Assembly (NCBI RefSeq): GCF_001949145.1
Contig: NW_019091368.1
Span: 3,383,296-3,447,295, forward strand
DNA length: 64,000 nucleotides
Direction of reading: 5' to 3'
Source: Acanthaster planci
Lineage: Eukaryota > Echinodermata > Asteroidea > Valvatida > Acanthasteridae
Shown here piece by piece: positions 37,801 through 49,800 of the stretch (the stretch's first letter is position 1; every line of letters starts with the position of its first letter). The notes under the pieces are model-generated. The model did not search any database, was not told where the DNA came from, and saw only the letters and a list, made by a program, of their open reading frames with translations. The position numbers were made by a program, and so were the translations under genes.

Positions 37801-38360
37801 AGAAAATACACACTCACAAGAAAATGATGAATGTGCTGTCTGTACGCGCATATTCTCTGAGTATTTTCTTTTCCATGAACGGCCGATGATGAGCCAGCGG
37901 TGATGCGGATGAAGACGTCTTCGCTGCCCACACGGTTTTTTTGGTTTTGGGGGGTTTTATGTCTTCGGTAAAATGACGGATAAACGGTCGCGCACAGGCT
38001 CTGACATTTGGAAGACTTCAAATCTTAAACCTCTGAAGGAGCACCAAGGCTGAAAGATACCTAGCGTCTGAAATGCGCGGGCGAGACAGATAAATGCTAA
38101 CTAAATGTCAGGCAAAAACAGTACACCGGCACTTGGAAAACTGAAATATGTCCAGTTCTGCAGACAAAATGACCAGATGTATTGTTTTCCGACAGCTTCT
38201 TTGTTCGCTTGGCGAGATGTGTGGGTGTGATACATAGTTTGTAGCATTTCAAAACTCGGGGTTTGGAGCAAAAACTTGGGCGAATCACAATAGGCACAAA
38301 AATGATTGATTCCATGCCTTGTGGTTGTTATACGATTGTGTTATCAGCGTGGGCCTATTC
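31870..38360. other. Gene-free stretch
   Basis: No protein family or RNA gene is recognised. Open frames (for example 33411-33749 minus, 34168-34398 plus and 35542-35751 plus) are short and unassigned. A promoter-like motif cluster is at 32561-32696. A GC-rich patch at 34160-34610 contains a B-box-like GGTTCAAGTCC on the minus strand without a tRNA fold. A GAGGGCGC octamer is at 35033. Confidence 0.5.
32561..32696. promoter_or_regulatory. CCAAT / E-box / DR1-like motif cluster
   Basis: Within 136 bases there are three CCAAT motifs (CCAAT at 32561, ATTGG at 32584 and 32692), an AAAGGTCAAAG nuclear-receptor DR1-like site around 32615-32625 and a CACGTG E-box at 32676-32681. The make-up resembles the Fbxl14 promoter at 24.97-25.03 kb. 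No gene start is identified next to it, so this may be a distal element or the promoter of an unrecognised transcript. Confidence 0.3.
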
Positions 38361-38410
38361 GGTTCGTAAGTGCGACGTCATTTCAGTTTAAACCACGCCC
38401 ACTGCACATG
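38361..38410 (+). repeat. 50-bp dispersed repeat, copy 1
   Basis: A 50-bp block starting GGTTCGTAAGTG and containing TTCAGTTTAAACCACGCCC then ACTGCACATG. An inverted copy with 46 of 50 identical positions is at 43693-43742. The flanks on both sides are unrelated, so the similarity stops sharply. Confidence 0.7.
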
Positions 38411-38483
38411 GCATGGAACCACGGGACCGGAAGTAAACGCGCAACTTGAGTGTTAATCCAACGGGAGCTTAGGTGCGTCTAAT

Positions 38484-39171
38484 ACGGTGGCCCTGAAGGG
38501 ACGTACATGTAAATATGCACGACTAGTCGCGAGTAATTTTTACTACGTCGTGAATTTATTCACAACTAGTAGTGAATAGTTTTTGGAACGTTGTAAATTT
38601 ATTTGCGACGAGTTGTAAATATGTGTGCGAAGTCGTGAATGTTTTTCCCGACACGTCGTGAACATATTCTTCACTGACTAATCGCAAAGTTTGTCCCGAA
38701 TATTTTCTCCAGTAACTTGAGGGGGTTGATATTTGCCCCACCCAGCGACACACAAGGTCGTCTGGTTTCCAGAACAAAAAATATCTAAGTCATCTTATAA
38801 GTCAGGGTTTCAGCTGGGAGCCAGACTAGTTTTGTGTTAGCGTGAAATGTCTGACATCATAATTTACTAACAATTACAAACGACCATAGAGAAAGGATCG
38901 ACAGTGAGCGTTTCTTGATCCAGTGGTCCTACATCATGTATTTGCTGCCAAGTGCATCTTCCCACTATTTTGTAATAGCGCCATGTACACTCCAAGCTAC
39001 TGAAAAAATATTCAAGACTAGTGGTGAAAAAATTGCACGAGGTCGCAAAATACGAGTCGTGGAAAACATTCACGAGGTCGCAAAAATATTCACGACTATT
39101 GGTGGATAAATTCACAACGTCGCACAAATACTCACTAGTCATGAATATTTATGTCCCTCCAGGGCCACCAT
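38484..39171. mobile_element. Miniature inverted-repeat element with subterminal repeats
   Basis: Terminal repeats read GGTGGCCCTGAAGGGACGTA on the left and, as reverse complement, TGGTGGCCCTGGAGGGACAT on the right, both followed by AATATT-type sequence. A TA dinucleotide flanks both ends (38483-38484 and 39171-39172), suggesting a TA target duplication. Inside each end lie multiple degenerate subterminal copies of a TCGTGAAT/TTTGCGAC motif (left 38540-38690, right 39010-39140, inverted orientation). The roughly 200-bp centre is unrelated. No transposase is encoded, so it must be mobilised in trans. Confidence 0.65.
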
Positions 39172-39565
39172 AAGTCTACGAACTGGATAGCTTACACGCA
39201 GCATAAGTGTTCCCAAACGCGGCATCATCTCCTAAATATTGCATTGTTATATGGGTTTTCTCTTATCTGGTCTAAAGTCGCAGGCAACGGGAGCTATCCC
39301 CGTCAAAGTTCGCTTTTATTTCCCCGTCTTTCTTCAAAATCAAGCCCCACATTCAATTTCAAACGTTTACTGCTTGAATAATGAAAAATACACTGTATTC
39401 CGCCAAATGCTCTCATATCACCGGGCACACTGGTGTCTCCAAAGAATAAAAATAACGAATTTCCAAAAAAGGAAAAGAACCAAAAAATTGCACTGATCTA
39501 TTGTTTTTGGAGACTTAAGCCGTGAAATTGAAGGCTGGAAAAACAGATGGAGACGAGGCCAATTG

Positions 39566-39797
39566 TCGTCGTCGTTGTCGTCGTTGTTGTTTTTTGTCGT
39601 CGTCTGTGCGCTTGTTGGTCTGGCTGTCTGTCTGTCTGTTTTGTCTGTCTGTCTGTCTGTCTGTTTGTTTGTTTGTTCGTTCGTTCGTTCGTTCGTTCGT
39701 TCGTTCGTTCGTTCGTTCGTTCGTTCGTTCGTTCGTTCGTTCGTTCGTTCGTTCGTTCGTTCGTTCGTTCGTTCGTTCGTTCGTTCGTTCGTTCGTT
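39566..39797. repeat. Compound microsatellite: TCG/TTG, CTGT, then about 30 TTCG units
   Basis: An imperfect TCG/TTG trinucleotide tract at 39566-39605 is followed by CTGT units (about 39621-39663), TTTG units and then an uninterrupted TTCG tract to 39797. All frames are open, giving artefactual ORFs of repeated FVRS or NERT residues. These are not genes. Confidence 0.95.
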
Positions 39798-41743
39798 GGG
39801 GGAGTGGGTTCAGGATGGAAGAACAGAGATGCACGATTTTAATTGGTTCAAATACATACTTTACGAGCCTGATTTGTTCGGCTATCACAAAACTAGGTCA
39901 AACAAACTGATTTCACTCATCTTCCTCTAGACGAGATATAAGGTCTTCAGCAGACCTGACGAAACAAAATAAGCACAGTCTTAAGTTAACCACTAAAACG
40001 ACGGGAACACCTTTGCAATCTTTAAAGAAGACAGCCAAAATCATAAATTTTATCCAATTCAATCTAGTTCAATCATTCAATTACAACAATAACATTGATG
40101 TTTCAGATGAAAACTCCAACTGAACTGAGTAGATGAATTGAAGAGGTGGCCTGCACAAGCAAACTGTCTGATTTTAAGAGGGAGTGGTCAATAATTCAAC
40201 GATGATTTCTTCAAACTGTCAACTGTAGAATTCACTAACTCCAGCTTTCAACATGGCGACGCTGCTGCTACCGCGGTATCGTCCATTTTAATGCACTGTG
40301 TGCTGGCTCCGTTGGATCCAATCTTTCAGGACAGATCGTTAGCCAATTCCCAACTCGTCCTCCCACTCTTTTCCTGCACAGCGTGTTTTACCTTAATTTT
40401 CCCCCGGGAGGGTTGGGCAAGAACCGATGACAGTTCGTTTCTCGACTGATTACTTTCTTTATCCTGGGAGGGGGACCACTTGCCAGGATTTACGTTGTTT
40501 TTTCATCCTCAACTGCATTCAAAGTATATCTATCCAAAATAAGAGCAGACGATGCAAAAAGACTCTTCGACGTAAATGTTCAACGTCATCTTCCCATTTT
40601 TCTTCAAAAAGGTCCCTGCAATTTATCCCTGTCATTTTAAAATTCTCCTCGAATTCCTCTGAAGCACTGGTGCGATCTGTAAGGGGCTTTAGAGCGAAGG
40701 ATTGTGTCCAAATAGAAACATATCGAGGAGTGTGGGCACATGGGGAAAGGGGCTACCAATCTCAGCAAGATGTTATTGCAAAAATATAAACGATTGGCTC
40801 TTTCAGGCATGCTCTAGTGCACATTGATATTCAAGGTGTCTCAAGAAGCTGATTTACAGGTAGCACTGTCAGCAGCGGTCTCAACTTGCCAGCTGGTTTA
40901 TGTTTTCCCGGCGGAAGAAGTAAACGGGTCACTTTTCTCAGTGATAAAAATTCCGAGGGTTGAAGATACCCTTGACTCCAGAGATTTTTCTGACTGTCAC
41001 TAGTTAAGTCAAAACGCAGCACCTTCATACGACCTCCACAGGCCGAGGCAAGGCGCTGCAAATCGTTAAGCTACATCCTTGGGTTTTTTGAAGTGATTCT
41101 TGCAAGCACTGTCCACACCATATGTCGCTGAATGAATTTCTGAAGTGGAGTTACCGGTGCATTAGCGCAATAATGTGAATTTTGCTTGTATAACAACCAA
41201 GACTTCCGACTCAGGCTAAATTTGTACTAAATGAATCATCTTCATTATCCACTGATCACGAAATGACGGCAAAAATTCCCTAAAATGATTTTGAAGTCAA
41301 CAAAAGAATGTGTTGCGGTACAAGGGTTGACACGATTGGGGGGGGAATTCTGTCTTCTCTTCGCACGCCACTTCGACGTGGTGCGGTCAGCTCACCTCAC
41401 AAGATGCTATGGTCGTCGGTTTTTACGTGCACCACGAAGCCTAACACAAAAGCCATGCAGCGTGTAATCGACTGCAGATGTCTGTTCCCCGATGAATCTA
41501 CGCACCTTTTCATTATTAGACCAAATTCACCGAGGAGATGAGCCTAAGGAATACAAAAATTAGACCGAATATCCGATGCATAAATCACTAGCAGAGCTAC
41601 TGAATAACGGCCAGCACCGGAGCATGATAAAGCATTTTCACAGCAAGCACGGTAGCCCGTTGAACGAGATTCAACACTTGTAACTGTGCGCATCCTTAGG
41701 ACTTGGGGAGAGCATGAAATGACGACAGTCTTCGCACCTCTTG
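39798..41743. other. Gene-free stretch
   Basis: No recognisable gene. An ATGGCGACGCTGCTGCTACC motif near 40254 opens a 12-codon frame (MATLLLPRYRPF) that stops at once. It has an attractive start context but no support as an exon. The remaining open frames (40427-40789 plus, 40831-41061 minus) are unassigned. Confidence 0.5.
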
Positions 41744-41994
41744 CAGAAATTGAAAACATTTAGTTCACGTGAAGTATTCAATATAACAATAAGTTTGTAA
41801 CCATTTCAACAAAAACATCATAAATTCAATGTTTACCCCATTAATCGTGACCCCAAACGAACAGGCAAACACTGTCTCTTTTTATTCATTTTGGGGTCAC
41901 AATGGTAACATTAAATTTACGATGTTTTTGAAATGGTTATGTATTTCTTGTTGTGTTAAAATACTTCACGTGAACTAAATGTTTTCTATTTCTG
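41744..41994. mobile_element. Foldback element with near full-length arms (251 bp)
   Basis: The left arm (41744-41857) and right arm (41890-41994) are inverted repeats over almost their whole length, around a loop of about 32 bases. Arms begin CAGAAAT.GAAAACATTTAG and carry the palindrome TTCACGTGAA about 25 bases in. They end at GACCCCAAA / TTTGGGGTC. The transcript would form a long hairpin. No coding content and no obvious target-site duplication were found. Confidence 0.75.
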
Positions 41995-43692
41995 TTACCC
42001 TTTAATGGTGGTGGTCAACTCTTCTTTTCTCTTGTGGCAGACATCGACTTTTTCTCCACGTTCAAATCGACAACGCAATCGACGAATCGATAACGTGTCC
42101 AAATTATGCATTTATGCATGATTGGCTTCTCTCTTTCAATTGTTCATGCACACTCAGCAAATTCAGAGAGTGCTCCGGTCACTTGTATTGCAGGGAACAG
42201 GAGCCCAAAATAATTTTCAAATCAAGTCAAGGAGTTTGAGGACAGTTTTCCCGCAAGCGAATCGAAATTCTGTTAATTTTGTAGAGGACCATTTTGAAGA
42301 GGTGTGTTCAAGCAGCATTTAGAGCATGGGGGAGTCCTCATTTTATTTTGCTAGGGGAGGTAGGGTGATGTGGGTGGGTCGTGGCGGGATCAATCGGTTT
42401 TCTGTAAATCTGTTGATCCTGGCCAGATCCTGACCTTTTAATCCATAGACCAACCCTAAAAGCGGAAACATCCTTAGTCACGCAGACGGTTAAAACCTTA
42501 TGACAAAGTTGTCAAATTTTTATTATTATTATTTCTCATGAACTGTAAAGACCGCCCTAATCCTGGCTTGTCTCAAAGTCAAACGGGCTACGACAGCCGA
42601 CGGTCACGCGCAGTGTGATGTGTCCCTTTGTATTTCGTGGAAAATCAACTGTTAAGTGGGAGTCTCCTCCACTATTGCTTGACCGAAGATTTTAAAGGAA
42701 ATGAAGAGCGAAATCTCGGTGATCAGATAAGAGTGCGCGTAGAGCCCCCCACGGCGTTCTCCCATTATGACAACTACCGGTACGTATACCTTGATGAGTA
42801 ATAACTTCAAATGTTTCAGTGCACTGTGCTGTCCGATTCCCATGTGAGTGTGCAGCGCTTCAAAGGAACGTAAAGCTTTGCAAACTCATTCTTGCATGTC
42901 TTTATACTTCACAGGCGCTAAAATAGTCTTCCCCTTACTATGACAGTCACTTCTGCGATGAGCCAGTCTCCACTGCTGATGCGGTTCCCAGCCGATTTCA
43001 CGCAAATAACTTTAAGCAATGGCGTACCAGTACCTCCACATACGCCATATCGGTTTTTAACGCAAAATAATTATTACAACACAATTTGCGCAATCGTTAG
43101 TAGCGTACGTTGCGCAGCTCAAGTCAGTAGTGGACGATTTTACTTACTAATTGCGTTCGTCAAGAGGCTCACTGGTCAACTTTTCGAGGTCAATTCGACA
43201 AACAGGCCTAGTCCTACACCTGTTCTTTTTGGGAGGAAAACTTTTTTTCAAAATGGCGGGCGAAGCTAATCTAACGACTGTTCAATGGCCGCTGTAAAAG
43301 GGAACAGCCGTCGTAAAATCTTTGATCTTCCTCGTCCCAGATGCTTCAAATATTATAAACGTGCAGCTGAGTCAACTTTTTGGGTGAAATCGATTGTGTC
43401 CATTACACAGCTGCAGGCCACACAGATTTGTTGCGCAGAGTTCAAGCATAGCACACGATTAACCTATAGAGGGATCCCAATACGACGCTTTTAGCGTCGA
43501 TCTGCGCACTTCCGCGTTTGAAAACGAGGCTGTATGTGTCAGCTTCAATTCTTAATACGATCACAGAAGGGAGTAAGGAGTAAAGTAAATTTTTGTTGAA
43601 GAGTCTTTCAGAATGACTCAACACGTGAAATCAAAAGAAAAAACAATGGCAATTTACTGCGAACTAACGTACCTGCGATGGTCGTGTATCTG
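41995..43692. other. Gene-free stretch
   Basis: No recognised gene. Two adjacent ATG frames start in AAAATGGCGG and CAATGGCCGC contexts at 43253 (MAGEANLTTVQWPL, then stop) and 43285 (MAAVKGNSRRKIFDLPRPRC, 69 codons). They look like possible translation starts but match no family and have no convincing splice sites. Confidence 0.4.
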
Positions 43693-43742
43693 CATGTGCA
43701 GTGGGCGTGGTTTAAACTGAAGTGGTGTCACACTTACGAACC
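43693..43742 (-). repeat. 50-bp dispersed repeat, copy 2
   Basis: Inverted copy of the block at 38361-38410, with 46 of 50 positions identical and four substitutions, all in the segment after GTAAGTG. The CCACGCCCAC (KLF-like) part and the TTCAGTTTAAACC part are perfectly kept. Flanking DNA does not match copy 1. Confidence 0.7.
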
Positions 43743-46700
43743 GGATGCTGCATGTACTGTGTCGACTCCGTGGGCGCGCGCGACCAAGTTCAAAACAGAG
43801 AGCCTCGATTTCGATGCGGATATGCGCAGACGGCGCTAATGTGAAATTCATCTATTCTAAGTTCCACGCAACGTTGTCACTGTGAGTGCAGTTTGATGAG
43901 TCCATGTGATGTTTTACAAATCTGATGATTGTACGATGTAAACCTTGCAAAATAAAGTTTCTAGACTGAAGCAGCTGTAATACTGGAGAGATTTCTGCTA
44001 CTAATGACGTCACAGTTTTGCAAATGAATATGGTAATTGGTATGAGCACAAAAACCTAGTATGCTCCGCAGTAAGTGGCTAAACAAAAATTGAAAAGAAG
44101 GTTTTAATGAGACAGTTTAGTGCAATAACATTTCATTTGGTACTAAGTCCATGGAAGTAGAAATTCTTGAGGGTTAATGGCCCTGAAATGTTACCAAGGA
44201 CACCGGAATGTTTAGTGACAGGTGGAAGGATTCCTTCACCCAATTGCAGGAGGCAGAGGAGATCTTGCCGAAACTGCCGTGAAACCACCCAACAGGGATC
44301 ATACCTGCTTGGCGCAATTTCACGGGCAGTTACCCTCAGCGAGTGAAGACACCAAAACCATAATAAGATGGGCGGATGCGATTCCACATCTTTCGCATGA
44401 TGAATGCTTGATGTGACGTAGCCAAGCGGTTTCAAAATATACTTGTGGGGAACTTCAGCGGTTCTTGCCTGCTCTGAATTTGTCTATGGTACACAGTGGG
44501 TTCAGGCAACCAATAACCACTATAGGCCCTACACGCAGTTGTGACGCATTCTATACAGCGTCAGGAAATTCTCTGCCCCGTATGGAGATTGCTTGTAAGA
44601 ACCAGAGTCCCTTTTATAAATCCCGCGATTTTGTACCGAAATCCTCTCCACGATGGAAGTAAAAAAAAAGGTGGGCTTTACTCTAATTGAATCACATTAT
44701 ATATTCTTAATGCAAATGACAGCGTAATGCCTTGTGATCGCTGGGGATGTAACCAAGCGAATGTTGACTGGCCTAGATATGATAAGGGATCGTCCGCCGG
44801 GCACGATTAACCACGGACAAGCTGCTGAGCCAGGCGCAGCGAGACGGCAGGTTTTGCCCATTGCAACGTCAACGAGAGAGAAATGTGAGATTTGTTAAGC
44901 AGATCTATGCTCCCTCTAGGAGATTTTGTACAAAGACGCCATACACAAGTAAGGACACCCACCCACCTACGCCTGGTCCAAACCCGAACTACCTTGGATG
45001 GCGCCACCAACGACCGCAAAGAAACTTCATCATTCAGACTTCCTCTCGAGCGGTGATTGAAGCAAAAGGCAGCAAATAATGGGATCACAAAGGATGGGAA
45101 CGAGGTGGTAGAAATATCGGCTGTAGCAAGGAGTGAGTGATCCTCTCTACAGATGCCAACCTGAAGAGACAATCCATCATCAGCACCCATGTCTCAAGAA
45201 ACGACAAGGATTAAACAGCCACCTTCCAAATAAAACGAGAATCGGTGATCGCATCAAGTTTGGTTTCCACAAGATACGAAAGATAATGCAGCAAGCCTTT
45301 GGAAGGCAAATGCGTATACCTTGAAGGTACCATCAACCATATAGAGTAAGGATGATTCAACGGGCACTCTGACATTTTACTCGAAGCAGGGCGATTACAC
45401 CACAACTTTTCTGTGCCACTTAATAACCTTGATGAAAATACGCGACCGAGGACATTATAAAGGAAACTCCAAACAAATCGATAATGATGCACATACGTGT
45501 ACATCTACATGTATACATGATAGCTTCACGTGAACGTATAGGCCATACACACTTTCGTGCACCAGCCCTACTCGTTCATCGCTATTCAACATCAACCCTG
45601 AATTGTTGCGACGTGCGAATTACGGTACCGCCGCGATGAAGACCAGGGACATCTTGCATTCGATTTAATTTGGGAATGATCGCCGCCGCCTTTCCCTCCA
45701 TCTCTACCTGCAGGAAGCATGTGGCCGGAAAAAATTCTTATTCGCTTGTACTGAAACGGGCCTACCGCTAATTCCCCAAGCCGTGAGTAATGTCAGAGTG
45801 CTTGGACTTGCACATTCGACTCTGCAGAGAGCAAACATTTGCGCAAAACAGCGGCGTGACGCCGGAGGGGGTTTAAGTGGATTCAAACCTCTTCCCAGCC
45901 CCCCCCCCGTACTAAAAAGGGAGCGACAACAAAATTTTTACAAAGGCCCAGAGCCACTTTTTTAACAAAAAATTCGAAAAAAAAAATTGCAATAGAAAAT
46001 ATCAAGAAGAAAGCTGAAACGCGACTATGTGTATGTAGTACAGTGCATGTTACTTTATACATGCAGTGGTCAATTATAAAGAGTGTATAATAAATGTACA
46101 AAGCCCCAAGAGGCTTACGAAGTCTTGCCCCACTGTGCTCCTGGTGACAAAATTCCTACGAACACTAAAATCTGAAGACAGGAACCGCCCCGACTATTCT
46201 GTCTGCTAGGCAATGGTGGAAGTGCGTACACTCTGTCCAGGAATGAAAACCCTTGCCTGGAGAGACAAGGTGGTGTTCATCAGCACCGGACGAAGGCCGG
46301 TGTCGCGTCACGGCCTTTCAACATCCCTGAGTCACGATGAGGAAGAGGGGGAAAAAAATCGCCGGTCCCCTAACTGACCCAAACGGGCTTGGCACGGGGG
46401 GCTGGGGGAATCCACTTCTCATGGAGATGTGAAGAAAGTCGGTTGACAGTGCAGATAGAAAAATCTTGGCTAGGCAAAGTGAGCTATGGGTGGCCACGGG
46501 CCGCAGTGGATTTGATGCACTCGTGGTGTTAAATGCACTCAAAAAGAATTCAATGCTGCACAATAGCAACGACTTTGTTGTGCACAGTATAAGGCCTACA
46601 AGCAAGCATTCTACTGCGAAAACCCTTGTGTGGAGTTTACACCCCGGTTGTTATCGGACTGGTTATAGACCCGTTATCAGTCAAGGTGTTAAATTAACAC

Positions 46701-46791
46701 CAATTTAACATTATATTGGGACTGCTTGGTTTCTTCGTTTATTTGGCTCTCAGGACTTTAGTTTTATTTGAATGGTCTTTTTCGCTTTTCT
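43743..46791. other. Gene-free stretch
   Basis: No recognised gene or RNA. Open frames at 44133-44435 and 44807-45190 (minus) are unassigned. A perfect TGACGTCA palindrome lies at 44005-44012. TACATGTA octamers occur near 45510. Confidence 0.5.
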
Positions 46792-46861
46792 TTAACCCTA
46801 ACTCCCTAGGGAGTGTGCAAAATCATATTAAAATTGGAGGATTCAGGACTGTTAGGGTTAA
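46792..46861. mobile_element. 70-bp TTAA-bounded miniature inverted-repeat element, copy 2
   Basis: Same structure as the copy at 3343-3412 but in the opposite orientation: TTAACCCTAAC at the left end, GTTAGGGTTAA at the right, and the same interior read as reverse complement (GTGTGCAAAATCATAT, TTCAGGACT). The two copies have equal length and differ at a handful of positions. Flanking sequences are unrelated, as expected of independent insertions. Confidence 0.65.
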
Positions 46862-49800
46862 TAAATGCAATGAAAATCGCTCCAGAGCAAAGACCGTGCA
46901 TCTAATTTTGAGGTCAACGGCCTTCACAGCTGATGGGAAAATGGCACACCCTTCTGCTGTTTGGTGTTGCTTGTTGTTTGTGAATTTGCAAAACTTCATC
47001 TAAAATTTCAGGGTGCAAGGTGAGGTTTATAATAAAGCACGACCAGATTTCCGAATTTCCAAGCTTAATCCAAAACTGAGCAAGGCCACATCGCAAGACG
47101 GTCTGCCAAGCCACGGTTGGCGATCCACACTTGGCTGCCAGCGGCGCGCGTGGCGAATTGAAGAAGTATATCCCTGAGCCGAGCCCCCCCCCCCATCGTC
47201 GGCATTGTGCGCCCCGAAATGTGTTATCACTTCATGTCACTCTGTGCCCGAGTTCAAAATATGTGTATAATTTTGCAAATATGGGGGTGATGATATCGAA
47301 GCCGAAGAAGGACGGAAACACAGTTAATGGTATCCAGACCCCCGGCCCTGGCAAACAAAAATCATCGTGTGCCCGAGACAGCCAACCCCCCTGGTAGTCG
47401 AGGCTAATGCGCCAACATGGGGGGAGTGGTCGCCGTCTCCCCCCTCTCTGTCTCTCTCACACACCAAGTGACAAATTCCGAGGTAGCAAATCAGCCGAAA
47501 TTCGTAGTAATTCCAAAAGGAAACCGCGCGGTATTCCGTTTGAAATGATTAAAGTCCATGACAGGTGCTGAGCCTGAGTGTGTGTGTGGTTTTTTTCCTT
47601 GCTCCAGATTTCTTCAGTCGGTGACCCGAACGGGCCAGGCTTCCCCATTTCCGATGAGTGAGTGTCGATGATCACCCCCCAAACCCGGGGGAAAGTAGAA
47701 ACGTCGGCTTGAATTGTATGTCATTTTTTTAGGATGTGAGCCATAGAACCTAGAGCCATTCGGGTATACACACTCGCTGTTGGCAAGGACGACCTTTGAA
47801 CCTATCAACAAAAAGGTTCCATTTTCCAGGTTATTTCAATAGATCTGGCAATCACAAAGAGAGTGTAAATATTCCGTTTTCAAGCAAACTTGAATGTACA
47901 CGTCGATCGATATTCTACTCCCAGCTCATCCGATCCAAGGACCCCCCCTGATAACAAAAGAGGCTTTCAAAGCTAAATGCCATAGTTTGAAGCTTGCCGG
48001 TAATATATTATCGTATAGTGTGATATGGCTGCCGAGCTAATTAGTAAGGCTCGATAACGATAACGCTGTTGAAGTATTTCCCCTTGAATTAAGCAAGCCT
48101 TAAGGTTACAAATTTGGGCAGTAATTTGCGTAAAAATTCAAAATTGATCTTTTCCCAAGCAGCAACAGACAAATGAAAGAAAATGAAGAACAATGATTTA
48201 AATGAGCCGTTGGATTTCAGCGCTTGAATTTTATGTAAAGATTTGTAATCGTGATTTAATTTCACGTCATGTAAGGTGTACACTTCCGAGCTAACATTGT
48301 AAAGTATCAGTGCACATCTACCTCTATCAAAACAAATACATATGCACATGTGGTTGACGGCATCTTTTTTACTCATCGGTTATTTGACAGGAGTTCCTTG
48401 GTAATAAAATATCTTGTGAACTCTATTTTTGGTCAAAACTCGGAGTCGGTTTAAAACCTGGTCCGCAATTTACCGTTGATATCCGTATCTCTGTAGGAAC
48501 TGTCCTTTCTGCGGGTAATGTACAATGTACATGTACTTTACTGGATGCATTTTACCTGACCTTAGACAGTATTAAAGGTGGTTTGTTATTTAATCAAATT
48601 ACTTAATTTCGTTGTAAATCCAGATTTGTTGAATTTTGTAACAAATTAAATAAATACAAGAAAATTAACACATAAAATCCGGCAAAAATTTCTTGCCTTG
48701 GAATCGATAATTAGGCCGACTTGTCTCCAATGTTTAAAAAAAAGTTAAAAATCCGACTTAAATGAAAATATAGATTGAATGTAAAAAAGGGTTTTTTTTA
48801 GTAAAAAGAAATTCTGAACCTAAACTTGAAAATGGCCTCCCTGTGGCATTTTCTTGGGGGCACATGCACTGTAGGCCCCTACTGTGAATGGCGCCTATCG
48901 GGTGCCTATTATAACATGTTACCGGCATGCCTCTAACGATAGGCATTAACTTTTGCTTTAAAAGCCTTGTTTGTTCACAACAGCTTTCGTTTATAATCCG
49001 CAGTTGAATCATCGTGTGAAATGTTAAGTAAATTACAAAATTTCAAATTTGATTTGCCCAATTTAAGAAGCCCATTCTCTGTCTTCAGATAAGCCTAACT
49101 TTATACCATTCATCCACCTCCTGTTTTTCAAACAATCTGTTAGAAGTTTTGTTCTTTTGGGGGAGTAGTTTGAGAAAACTAAAATTTATCGCAAACGCAC
49201 CGACCCAACCCATGTTCAAACCAGTCAGCGTGCCCCTAACGGATGTCAATCAATCCTATCTGGGTCAAAGTGTAATGAGTCGGGCCCCAAATGAGGAAGA
49301 CCACGAGAGTTCAGCTTCATGATCTGTTCGGAGCGACAACCTCGCGATAAACTCTGCTTTAATTTCAATATGAGGACCCCGGATCACCCCTCCCCCCTTG
49401 AAAGTTTGAGTTTGAATTGGTCATTTCCGAAGCCAGGAAAGAAGAGTTAAAACTGATCCCAGGAAATAAGCACGCCGGCCGCGGGCTACGTGACATCCAC
49501 AGAAGCTGTGCTGTAAACGGTTGGGTTTCCTCGCCAATGGTCTCAGTGACAGCACCGCGGAACGGTGTACACCTCGCCCGGGGGACCCGTCCCTGATTTG
49601 CATGGCTGATCTTTGGCAAACATTTCTCCGGAAACCTTATGATTTGACATCATCGTGAGATTTTTTTCTCATCTTCGCTACTTTGCTTGGTTACTTTTGT
49701 CCCCCCCCCCCATTTTCACGGGGAAGGAAGACTTAAAGAACTGTAACACATACCCTCAACATTTTGACCTTTTCTTTGAGGTCCTCGGAACAAAAACACA

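Noticed and set aside
39418-39888. Open frames of 106-156 codons with NERT or FVRS repeats
   Set aside because: They are products of the stop-free TTCG/CTGT microsatellite, open in several frames at once.
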